NCBI GenBank assembly: GCA_013215025.1
Contig: JABSRR010000148.1
Location: 1-11,434 of the forward strand
DNA: 11,434 nt
Direction of reading: 5' to 3'
From: Pseudomonadales bacterium
GTDB taxonomy: Bacteria; Pseudomonadota; Gammaproteobacteria; Pseudomonadales; DT-91
A model generated the notes under the pieces. That model had not been told where the DNA came from. It saw only the letters and a list, made by a program, of their open reading frames with translations, and did no database searches. A program made the translations under genes and the position numbers. Positions 1-6,515 of this stretch are shown one piece after another. Positions within the stretch are counted from its first letter, which is position 1. Each line of letters begins with the position of its first letter.

Positions 1-1892
1 GCATGTTAGCTTGGGCGTATTTATCATCAACGCCCTGGCAAGTGGCCAGCTTACTCCCGCTCACGCTGATCGGCCCCATTGTCTATTCACTTATGCGCAG
101 GTACAGCGAGCATACTTTTTTTGGCCGCAGAAAACCCTATTTTGTCTTCAGTGATTATATTGCGATTGTGCTTGTTGCGCTGGTGCCAAGCTCCTTAATC
201 GGTACCTTTCTTTATCATCAACAACTGGCTAACTACAAGTTTATTGATACCCTGCTTGTGTATGCTCTAGCGGATTTTTTAGGGGTATTGATTTTTTTAC
301 CGCTTAGCGAAGCAATGCTTAAACTGGGACAACGCAAACATTGGCCATCGCTTAGCCCGCTATGTTTCACCTTGGCCATGGCGGCTGTACCTGCGGCATT
401 CAAAGTTTATGGTTTTAGCGGTTATGCTAGCGCCGCAGAAGTCTTGCTGTTTCCCTTGTTTGCGGTGATGATTAGCCGTTATAACCGCCAAAGCTTGGCC
501 TTTGCATCCTTCTTGCTGGCAATCGTGATTACGCTTTCGGCAGGCTACGGGGTACAGCAACTGGCAGACGAGCGTCAAATTGAAGCCTTTTTGTTTGTCA
601 CCTTTTGGCTCATTGCTGTATTGATGGCAACCCAAGTGCTGCATCAAAGCCGCGCTAAGCAACAATACCTGATTGGTAAAAACGCCTTTCTTGCCAGCCA
701 TAATCAACAAACCTTATGCCCAAACCGCATGCAACTGCGTCAAGACTACCAAGCACAGGCCCCAGAGTACTTAAATATTGTACAAACCAAAGATCGGGAC
801 AGCATTAATCAAACCCTTTCGACCATAGAGATTGCAGAACTTGAACAAGTGATGGCGCAAACGCTGCGCGATGCATTGCCTGAGCATACGATTTATCACA
901 TAGCAGAAATGCGGTTTGTGGTGCTGTCCGAGCGTAATTTGGCGCAGCGTGCTGAAAACCTACAACAGCTTGAAGTCGCGCTGGGCAAAAGTGGCAACTA
1001 TATTGACTTAGGCTGGGGCTTAATTCGCTGCAACACAGACGGCTTTGATAAAAATATGTCATACGCCAATGCCGCATTGAATATTGCCTTAACCCTACCC
1101 AACCATCGCATCTATGGCCCTCTGCATGATGAGTTGATTGATCAGCAACTCGCGCAGCTAGAAAAATACTTAGCTTATATGCATGCCTTAGAGCATGATG
1201 GCTTACAAATTTACTATCAGCCGATCTTAAATCTGGAGCTGGGTAAAATCACCTCGGCTGAATTACTCTCGCGCCTCTCAATGCAGGGCAAAGTCATAAG
1301 CCCAATCGAATTTATTGATACCTTAAAAAGTTTTGATGCACTCAGTAAGTTTGATCGCTTAGTGATCAAGCAAGCTGCCAAACAGCTGCATACCAAACCG
1401 CTGCAGCGACTGTCTCGCATTAATATCAATATTACCGGCGCATCGCTGTCTGATAAGGGTTTTATCAGCTGGCTTAACGATAACCTCAAGGCCAGTGACT
1501 ATCCGCAGCAGACCTTGTGTTTTGAAATTACTGAATCTGACCATATTCGAGACTGGCAGCAAGCCGAGCGCAATGCCATGGCGCTGACCAATCTTGGTTT
1601 TCAGCTGGCTATTGATGACTTTGGCACCGGTTTGGCAAGCTATGAATACCTCAACCGTTTTCCCATGGCAAAATTGTTAAAAATTGACGGCTTATTTATT
1701 AAAGACCTTGCGCGCAGTCCAAAACAGCAGGCTTTTGTTAAGGCCAGCATGATGATTGCAAACAGTCAAAACTTAGAGGTTTGTGCAGAGTATGTAGATA
1801 ATCAAGACACCGTTGATTACCTAAAAACTATCGGCGTTAAGTATGCCCAAGGTTATTTTGTCTCCCGCCCATTATTGCTCGCCAATCGCTAA
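1..1892 (+). CDS. MASE1-like membrane sensor with degenerate GGDEF and EAL domain, c-di-GMP phosphodiesterase (5' end missing)
   Basis: Probable inner-membrane c-di-GMP phosphodiesterase. The frame is open to the left edge and the first in-frame ATG (base 3) falls inside a membrane domain, so the true start is probably outside. Numbering is from that ATG. Residues 1-215 form about seven hydrophobic helices with a DTLLVYALADFLGVL stretch typical of the later part of MASE1 sensors. Residues 225-385 look like a GGDEF fold without activity: the signature position reads AEMRF (301-305). Residues 395-629 are an EAL domain. Its ligand positions are kept: Glu420 (EAL reads ELL), Asn474/476 (NIN), Glu508 (EITES), Asp538-Asp539 (DDFGTG), Lys560 (KID), Glu596 (AEYVD) and Gln616 (QGY). 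This supports hydrolysis of c-di-GMP, with the GGDEF part perhaps a regulatory remnant. No neighbour suggests its target process. Confidence 0.9.
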   Translation, partial: MLAWAYLSSTPWQVASLLPLTLIGPIVYSLMRRYSEHTFFGRRKPYFVFSDYIAIVLVALVPSSLIGTFLYHQQLANYKFIDTLLVYALADFLGVLIFLPLSEAMLKLGQRKHWPSLSPLCFTLAMAAVPAAFKVYGFSGYASAAEVLLFPLFAVMISRYNRQSLAFASFLLAIVITLSAGYGVQQLADERQIEAFLFVTFWLIAVLMATQVLHQSRAKQQYLIGKNAFLASHNQQTLCPNRMQLRQDYQAQAPEYLNIVQTKDRDSINQTLSTIEIAELEQVMAQTLRDALPEHTIYHIAEMRFVVLSERNLAQRAENLQQLEVALGKSGNYIDLGWGLIRCNTDGFDKNMSYANAALNIALTLPNHRIYGPLHDELIDQQLAQLEKYLAYMHALEHDGLQIYYQPILNLELGKITSAELLSRLSMQGKVISPIEFIDTLKSFDALSKFDRLVIKQAAKQLHTKPLQRLSRININITGASLSDKGFISWLNDNLKASDYPQQTLCFEITESDHIRDWQQAERNAMALTNLGFQLAIDDFGTGLASYEYLNRFPMAKLLKIDGLFIKDLARSPKQQAFVKASMMIANSQNLEVCAEYVDNQDTVDYLKTIGVKYAQGYFVSRPLLLANR

Positions 1893-1966
1893 AATAGCCT
1901 TTTACTGATGCATTCAGCAAAGCATTCACCCCGTTTTTCATCCTTAACTTGATAAGTCATAAGATA

Positions 1967-1988
1967 ATTCGCTAAGCTAGTAGCGAAT
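1967..1988. repeat. Perfect 8-bp inverted repeat upstream of the sco-cbb3-like operon
   Basis: The arms ATTCGCTA (1967-1974) and TAGCGAAT (1981-1988) are perfectly complementary around the 6-nt spacer AGCTAG. No T-run follows on either strand, so an intrinsic terminator for the upstream EAL gene is unlikely. It ends 4 bp before a possible -35 element, which would suit an operator or activator site. The binding protein is unknown. Confidence 0.5.
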
Positions 1989-2020
1989 AACGTTGACGTT
2001 TAAGTACCTCGTTATCTAAA
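1989..2020 (+). promoter_or_regulatory. Candidate sigma70 promoter for the sco-ccoN-ccoO operon
   Basis: TTGACG (1993-1998, five of six to consensus) is followed after 16 bp by TCTAAA (2015-2020, four of six). The -35 lies inside a second dyad, AACGT-TG-ACGTT (1989-2000). The sco start codon is about 42 bp further on, leaving a short leader. This is consensus matching by eye and the -10 is weak. Confidence 0.4.
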
Positions 2021-2061
2021 ACAGCACGACCAACTTACATTTCTCTTAGGGATCAAGATAA

Positions 2062-2646
2062 ATGCAGCGGTTAGCAGCGCAAAAATTACTTTTGCTCACT
2101 GGCGTAAGCTTATCAGTGCTAACGCTGTTCTTAGCATTTGGCCTACTGCATATTGATGATGCAGACGATCACATCTACTTCAAACTAACCAGCCACCAAA
2201 ATCAGTCACTCACTGAGATGGATATTCAAGGGCATTTTGCCCTAGTCTTTTTTGGCTTTACCCACTGCCCCGATGTCTGCCCAACGCAGATGAGTTTTAT
2301 TCGACAGCTAATGCACTCTTTAGATCAACGCACCCCGGGGCATTCGGTTAAACCACTGTTTATCACGGTTGATCCTAAAGTTGATACGCCAGAGGTGTTA
2401 GCCAGTTATGTAAGCTTCTTTGACGCAAGAATTGTTGGCCTTACCGGCAGCGAAGCGGCTATTGCTCGAGCGGCGCTCGCGTTTAATGCGGTCGCCCCCT
2501 TTGCCGCGCAGCAAGACAAATCACAACACAGTGCTATTATTTATGTGGTAGCGCCCGATGGACGCATCGTCGATTTCATCTCAACCTCAACCCCTATCGG
2601 CAAGGCTGCCGATACGCTAAACGCAAGGCTTAATGCATGGATATAA
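2062..2646 (+). CDS. Sco1/SenC-family copper chaperone for cytochrome oxidase assembly
   Basis: A membrane-anchored periplasmic thioredoxin-fold protein of the SCO1/SenC family, which delivers copper to haem-copper oxidases. At 194 aa it has the usual length. An N-terminal helix (about 8-29) anchors it. The copper-binding Cys pair is in CPDVC (Cys69, Cys73), within the family context FGFTHCPDVCPTQM. VDPKVDTPE (103-111) is the conserved Sco loop. His156, in SQHSAIIYVV, is the expected third copper ligand. The start at 2062 has a Shine-Dalgarno AGGGA (2048-2052) at 9-nt spacing. The gene overlaps the following subunit I gene by 10 bp, so it is probably first in the operon and serves the CuB site of that oxidase. 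C-family oxidases lack CuA, so CuB or the assembly pathway is the likely target; this is inference. Confidence 0.93.
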   Translation: MQRLAAQKLLLLTGVSLSVLTLFLAFGLLHIDDADDHIYFKLTSHQNQSLTEMDIQGHFALVFFGFTHCPDVCPTQMSFIRQLMHSLDQRTPGHSVKPLFITVDPKVDTPEVLASYVSFFDARIVGLTGSEAAIARAALAFNAVAPFAAQQDKSQHSAIIYVVAPDGRIVDFISTSTPIGKAADTLNARLNAWI

Positions 2647-4034
2647 ATACTCAAGATCGCCCCGCAGGTTTAGAGCATGATACGCAGAAGTTAGTTTATG
2701 CCTTTCTCTTTTCGGCCTGCGCCTGGCTGATTATAGGCACTTTATACGGTCTGATTGCCGCGATAAAACTCTATTGGCCCGACTGGATGACGCTGTCTTA
2801 CCTGTCATTTGGCCGCATTCGCCCTATTCATACGAATTTAGTGATGTTTGGCTGGTCGTCAATGGCGCTGATGGGGCTCGCGCTATTTGTTGTATCGCGC
2901 ACCTCGAAAACACCGCTACACCGGCCCGAATTTGCGCAAATGGGCTTGTATGCCTGGAATCTCGCGCTGTTTTTAGTGGTTATCACCATGTCCTTGGGTA
3001 TTAGCCGCGGCCCGCAGGAATACCGCGAAATGATCTGGCCGCTGATGACGCTGTATGCGGCAGGCCTGATTGCTATTTTTAGCACCGTATTTGGCACGAT
3101 CAAGCACCGTAAAATTCCTGAGATATATGTCTCTAACTGGTATATTCTCGGCGCTTTTTGTTGGTGTAGCATTATTGTCATCATCGCCTATCTACCGTTT
3201 TATCAACAAGGCATGGGCAGCACAGTCATTCAAGGCTATTTTATGCACAACGCGGTTGGCATGTTTTTTACACCCATGGTGCTTGGCATAAATTATTATG
3301 CGCTGCCGCGCATGTTGAGCAAGCCTATTTACTCTTATGCGCTGGGTGCTTTGGGCTTTTGGACAGCCCTGCTGTTTTATACTTTGATCGGCGCTCATCA
3401 CTTTATCTTTAGCCCAGTCGCATGGTGGGTGCAAACCACTGCGATTCTGTTTAGCGTTGGTATGATGGTGCCGGTATGGGCAGGCTTTGGTAACTTTTTC
3501 CTTACCGCTAAAGGCTCTTGGCGCAAAGTACGACGTGATTACTCGGTGATTTTCTTACTGGTTGGTATCTGGGGCTATGCACTGGCCTCTACCCAAGGCA
3601 CGATAGAAGCATTTCGCTCTGCCAATATTTATTGGCACTTTACCAACTTCACCGTGGGTCACTCGCATTTAGCCATGTATGGCTTTGTCGCCTTTTGTAT
3701 CTGGGGCGCCATCTATGGACTTGTGCCACGCATTACCAATCGGCGAATATCTCAACGCGCGATAGCGCTGCATTTTTGGCTAGCCTTTGTCGGTGCCAGC
3801 ATGTACGTGATTTCAATCTCAATCGCCGGCGTACTGCAAGGCATGGCGTGGGTTGAAGGTGCAGCATTTGTAAAATCGATGCAGGCAGCGTCGCCAATGT
3901 GGCTATGGCGCACCATTGGCGGCACATTGATGGTGCTTAGTCATTTTGTGTTTATGCTTAATCTATGGTCGCTGAGGCCACATAAGGCCGTTTATCAGCG
4001 TAAGACTGTCACCAATGCGGAGCTTGCATCATGA
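2637..4034 (+). CDS. ccoN: Divergent cbb3-type (C-family) haem-copper oxidase subunit I, CcoN-like
   Basis: The catalytic integral membrane subunit, 465 aa, about 12 helices, close to the usual CcoN length. The metal ligands are intact: His65 (RPIHTN) and His344 for low-spin haem b, His342 (VGHSH) for haem b3, and His204 (MHNAVG), His254 and His255 (GAHHF) for CuB. Tyr248 lies six residues before His254, the place of the cross-linked tyrosine of cbb3 oxidases, which known cNOR and qNOR enzymes lack. The Glu region is kept as QEYREMIW (128-135). Compared from memory with P. stutzeri CcoN (constant offset of 3), Tyr223 and Tyr237 are kept (Tyr220, Tyr234), but Ser240 is Gly237, His243 is Gly240 and Glu323 is Gln320. 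The start has AAGG (2625-2628) 8 nt upstream and lies inside sco. The stop overlaps the next start as ATGA. Oxygen reduction is the best guess; NO reduction or another substrate is not excluded. Confidence 0.9.
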   Translation: MDINTQDRPAGLEHDTQKLVYAFLFSACAWLIIGTLYGLIAAIKLYWPDWMTLSYLSFGRIRPIHTNLVMFGWSSMALMGLALFVVSRTSKTPLHRPEFAQMGLYAWNLALFLVVITMSLGISRGPQEYREMIWPLMTLYAAGLIAIFSTVFGTIKHRKIPEIYVSNWYILGAFCWCSIIVIIAYLPFYQQGMGSTVIQGYFMHNAVGMFFTPMVLGINYYALPRMLSKPIYSYALGALGFWTALLFYTLIGAHHFIFSPVAWWVQTTAILFSVGMMVPVWAGFGNFFLTAKGSWRKVRRDYSVIFLLVGIWGYALASTQGTIEAFRSANIYWHFTNFTVGHSHLAMYGFVAFCIWGAIYGLVPRITNRRISQRAIALHFWLAFVGASMYVISISIAGVLQGMAWVEGAAFVKSMQAASPMWLWRTIGGTLMVLSHFVFMLNLWSLRPHKAVYQRKTVTNAELAS

Positions 4035-4600
4035 GATTTGATACTGACCACCGCATCATTGTCGGCCTTGCTGGCGGTATATTTCTGTTTTTAAGTCTAA
4101 TCATTGCGGTTATACCTGCATATCAAGCGCAACGTACTCCGGCGTTAGACGGCATAGAGCCGCTTGTTGGTGAAGCGGCGCTGGGCCGCGAGGTTTATTT
4201 GCGCGAGGGCTGTGGTGTCTGTCACACCCAGTTTGTCCGTGACTTACCGGTCGATGCGCAGTATGGTCGCGGCTCATTGGCTGGTGATTATGCCCTGGAA
4301 CAGCCTCCGTTATTGGGCACCCAGCGCACCGGCCCTGACCTCAGCAACGTTGGCATAAGACAGCCCTCTGAAGTCTGGAACTTGATTCATCTCTACAATC
4401 CACGAGCTGTGGTGCCAAGCTCGGTGATGCCTGCCTATCCCTGGTTATTCTATACCACCGATGAAGCTAAAAAAGGCGAAGTTACGGTGGCAGTGCCGCC
4501 TAAATTTAACCCCGAGAATAAAATCATTGTTGCTAATCATGAGGCAATTGCCTTGGTTCGTTATATCCAAAGCCTCAAACAAGTCGAGGTGAACCCATGA
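4031..4600 (+). CDS. ccoO: CcoO/FixO-like monohaem cytochrome c subunit
   Basis: A membrane-anchored periplasmic cytochrome c of the FixO/CcoO family that passes electrons to subunit I. One helix (about 9-30) is followed by the haem site CGVCH (Cys61, Cys64, His65). RTGPDLSNVG (99-108) and HLYNPRAVVPSSVMPAYPW (120-138) follow, the latter with the probable axial Met133. These last motifs are diagnostic for CcoO rather than NorC. The REGC-xx-CH-xQ context also fits CcoO. At 189 aa it is slightly shorter than usual CcoO (about 200 aa). It starts in an ATGA overlap with the subunit I stop and ends in an ATGA overlap with the next gene, indicating translational coupling. Confidence 0.92.
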   Translation: MRFDTDHRIIVGLAGGIFLFLSLIIAVIPAYQAQRTPALDGIEPLVGEAALGREVYLREGCGVCHTQFVRDLPVDAQYGRGSLAGDYALEQPPLLGTQRTGPDLSNVGIRQPSEVWNLIHLYNPRAVVPSSVMPAYPWLFYTTDEAKKGEVTVAVPPKFNPENKIIVANHEAIALVRYIQSLKQVEVNP

Positions 4601-4833
4601 GTTTAAGTGAACGATTACTGTATTATGTCGAGTTAATTATTCAGGCCTGCGGTTATAACGGCAGTGAAGGCAATGCCGTGTTGGGCTGGTTTATTGTATC
4701 TATTGCGGCCTTGATTGTGATTGCGGCTTACTATTACTGCATTTCTTTAAGCCTCTGGCCCGGTGAGCAGGATCAACAGCACATTAAGCGACGCATCTTA
4801 ATGATAGACAGCGAGGTTTATCATGAAAATTGA
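4597..4833 (+). CDS. Small single-helix membrane protein in the cbb3-like operon (CcoQ position)
   Basis: A 78-aa protein not recognised as a named family. It has an amphipathic N-terminal stretch (1-18), one strong membrane helix (about 28-51, rich in Ile, Ala and Tyr), then a charged C-terminal tail (LWPGEQD, HIKRRIL) that should be cytoplasmic. Position and size are like CcoQ, the small accessory subunit of cbb3 oxidases, but there is no clear CcoQ sequence signature and CcoQ is usually shorter. Because the next subunit lacks the first CcoP helix, this protein could instead supply that helix. It overlaps the upstream gene by 4 bp (ATGA) and the downstream gene by 11 bp, so it is almost certainly translated. 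Confidence 0.7.
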   Translation: MSLSERLLYYVELIIQACGYNGSEGNAVLGWFIVSIAALIVIAAYYYCISLSLWPGEQDQQHIKRRILMIDSEVYHEN

Positions 4834-5638
4834 AGTTTATTTAGACGATGCCGATCAGCCGTTCCAGGTCATTGATGCGCCCAATCGTTTTCGAATTGAC
4901 TCTAGCACTATTCCCGATGGTCAGCATGTGTTGCGCTTTCGCGCTGTCGATGAGCAAAATATTGTCAGTGAACGACTAATCCCCTTCAATGTGCAAAACG
5001 GTCCTGAGATTGCGATTCACGGTATTAAATCTGGAGAGACTGTGTCAGGTAATTTTTCCGTCTTGGCCAACGCATACTCGGCTGTGGTAGGCGATGAGTT
5101 TGAGCCACATCGTATCGAAACCCCTGCGCCTATTCCCACATGGGCTTGGTTGCTGTTTCTAGTGATTTTGTCTTGGGGAGCTGGTTATTTGTCGCAGGAG
5201 CTGCATCAAGAGTTTTCACCGCAGTATTTTGCACAAAATACCACAAAGCCCAGCGTTGCAAAGCCTGAGGCAAGTGAAACAGCCACCGTCGAGGACAGTG
5301 ATGAATTTGGCGACTGGCAGGCTCTGGGTGATCAGGTATATGGCAATAACTGCAGTGCCTGTCACCAAGCCACGGGGCAAGGCTTAGCAGGTGTCTTTCC
5401 ATCCTTGGTCGGAAATGCGGTAGTTTTAGCTGAAGACCCTAGTGAACATATTGTTACTATTCTCGAAGGCTTATCGGGCAAAACTATCGATGGGGTTGCC
5501 TATGCTTCGCCGATGCCGGCATTTGCAGCAATGTTGAGTGATGCAGAGATCGCAGCAGTGGTTAACCACGAGCGGACTGAATGGGGCAACCAGGCGCCTC
5601 TGGCGAAAGCGGAAGACGTGGCTAAGTTGCGCAAGTAA
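4823..5638 (+). CDS. CcoP-like membrane cytochrome c with N-terminal Ig-like domain and a single haem
   Basis: A 271-aa c-type cytochrome closing the oxidase operon. Residues 1-90 look like a small beta-sandwich of bacterial Ig type (IPDGQHVLRFRAVD at 30-43; GPEIAIHGIKSGETVSG at 60-76). Residues 101-123 are one membrane helix preceded by TPAPIPTWAW, which resembles the NPLPRWW entry of the second helix of CcoP. A low-complexity linker (about 135-163) leads to a class I cytochrome c domain with CSACH (Cys177, Cys180, His181), GxFPSLVGN and a probable axial Met231 (MPAF). True CcoP has two helices and two haems, so this is a reduced or alternative third subunit. With one helix and a periplasmic haem domain, the Ig-like domain would lie in the cytoplasm. 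No signal peptide is seen. The electron path is inferred. Confidence 0.85.
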   Translation: MKIEVYLDDADQPFQVIDAPNRFRIDSSTIPDGQHVLRFRAVDEQNIVSERLIPFNVQNGPEIAIHGIKSGETVSGNFSVLANAYSAVVGDEFEPHRIETPAPIPTWAWLLFLVILSWGAGYLSQELHQEFSPQYFAQNTTKPSVAKPEASETATVEDSDEFGDWQALGDQVYGNNCSACHQATGQGLAGVFPSLVGNAVVLAEDPSEHIVTILEGLSGKTIDGVAYASPMPAFAAMLSDAEIAAVVNHERTEWGNQAPLAKAEDVAKLRK

Positions 5639-5650
5639 ATTTATTGCAGC

Positions 5651-5685
5651 TTTTGGCTATAAGGCTAAAACACTTTGTTTTTATT
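5651..5685 (+). terminator. Weak candidate terminator after the cbb3-like operon
   Basis: A short stem TTTTGGC (5651-5657) with GCTAAAA (5664-5670), containing one G-U pair and a 6-nt loop, is followed by CACTTTGTTTTTATT. The stem is AT-rich and weak, so termination here is only a possibility. Confidence 0.25.
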
Positions 5686-5762
5686 GATGGCTTTGGCAAC
5701 TGGAATTTAAAAAGCGTTGCTACATAGTTTTTCAATCGCTTTATGAATAGCTTTTGCAATAA

Positions 5763-5811
5763 CTGTTCATAACAGAGGCAAAAAGTGACAATAAAAACTG
5801 GATTTTATACA
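5763..5811 (+). promoter_or_regulatory. Possible promoter and dyad for the DUF2244 gene
   Basis: The 237-bp spacer 5639-5875 holds a perfect 5-bp dyad CTGTT-CAT-AACAG (5763-5775). It is followed by GTGACA (5785-5790, five of six to -35) and TATACA (5806-5811, four of six to -10) with a 15-bp spacer, which is short. Apart from this and the weak stem near its left end, I see nothing else in the spacer. Confidence 0.25.
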
Positions 5812-5875
5812 GCTTTATCGATGTCTGCTGCGTAAAACAAGCCAGGATGAAGATTATCAGTGTGAGGCATTCAGT

Positions 5876-6382
5876 GTGGTTACGGTAAAACAGCATGCAC
5901 AGTTCGTTGAGGTATTGCTGCAGCCCAATCGATCGGCTACCTGGGTGCAAACACGTCAAATGATCATGGCACTGAGCGGCTTTATGCTGGCCATCGGCAT
6001 TGGATGGTTAATCATGGGCGTTTGGATGATTTTGCCCTTCGTATTAATTGATATCGCAGTCTTCTCCTACCTTTTCTATCGGGTATGTAAATACACCTAC
6101 CAACGACAGATTATCAATATTTACAATGACCAAATCCTCTGCCAAAGAGGAATACACGCTCTTAGTAAACCACAGCAGCTGTCTAGGCCCTGCTACTTAG
6201 TTTGTGAGAAACGTGTATCTAAGCAACACTTACCCGCATACAGCCTAAGTGATGACCATCATACTGTCTCGATTGGTGATTTTTTAAACAAGCACGACTT
6301 AAAGAAACTCTATAGCACCTTGGTCGACCACGGCCTATTTCCGATTGATAAGCAGTGGTGGCAACAGACTGAGTCACCCTAA
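5876..6382 (+). CDS. DUF2244 family membrane protein
   Basis: A 168-aa protein with the DUF2244 layout: a short N-terminus with the family's NRS-x-W entry (residues 18-22), two close helices (about 30-50 and 52-70, separated by a GVWMILPF turn) and a cytoplasmic C-terminal half containing RQIINIYNDQILCQRG. The function of the family is unknown; it often occurs near respiratory genes in proteobacteria, which is recall and not shown here. No early in-frame ATG exists. GTG at 5876 is preceded by TGAGG (5863-5867) at 8-nt spacing, so a GTG start is chosen. It lies 237 bp after the oxidase operon, probably with its own promoter, and converges with the ABC permease. Confidence 0.75.
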   Translation: MVTVKQHAQFVEVLLQPNRSATWVQTRQMIMALSGFMLAIGIGWLIMGVWMILPFVLIDIAVFSYLFYRVCKYTYQRQIINIYNDQILCQRGIHALSKPQQLSRPCYLVCEKRVSKQHLPAYSLSDDHHTVSIGDFLNKHDLKKLYSTLVDHGLFPIDKQWWQQTESP

Positions 6383-6400
6383 CAACTGTTCAGCTGTTAG
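6379..6400 (+). repeat. Hairpin over the DUF2244 stop codon
   Basis: CTAACA (6379-6384) pairs with TGTTAG (6395-6400). After one A-C mismatch, CT/AG continues the stem inside, with loop GTTC. The stop codon TAA (6380-6382) lies in the left arm. No U-run follows, so this is not a standard rho-independent terminator. The remaining convergent gap to 6515 shows nothing further that I can support. Confidence 0.35.
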
Positions 6401-6515
6401 ACGCAATCAGCCTGCATTGTTTACTTAAAAAGTATCAGAATAGTTTTGCGAATTTATCTGTATGAGTAAGGCTCAATTCAATATTTTGCTTATGGTTTAA
6501 TTTCACAAGCATACA

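Noticed and set aside
360..710. Antisense open frame of 116 codons within the EAL gene
   Set aside because: It lies wholly inside a well-supported gene, has no recognisable domain and shows no ribosome site of note.
1949..1962. FNR/Anr-like site TTGAT-AAGT-CATAA upstream of sco
   Set aside because: Only the left half matches, and it lies about 70 bp before the likely transcription start rather than near -41.
2637..4034. Subunit I as a NorB-type nitric oxide reductase
   Set aside because: The Tyr six residues before the CuB His pair and the CcoO-specific HLYNPRxVVP motif in the partner subunit fit a cbb3-type oxidase. NO reduction remains only an alternative.
5130..5402. Antisense open frame within the CcoP-like gene
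   Set aside because: It is a shadow of a clear cytochrome c coding region with no family features.
5763..5775. CTGTT-CAT-AACAG as a LexA box
   Set aside because: LexA sites in gammaproteobacteria have CTGT and ACAG separated by 8 bases; here the gap is 5.
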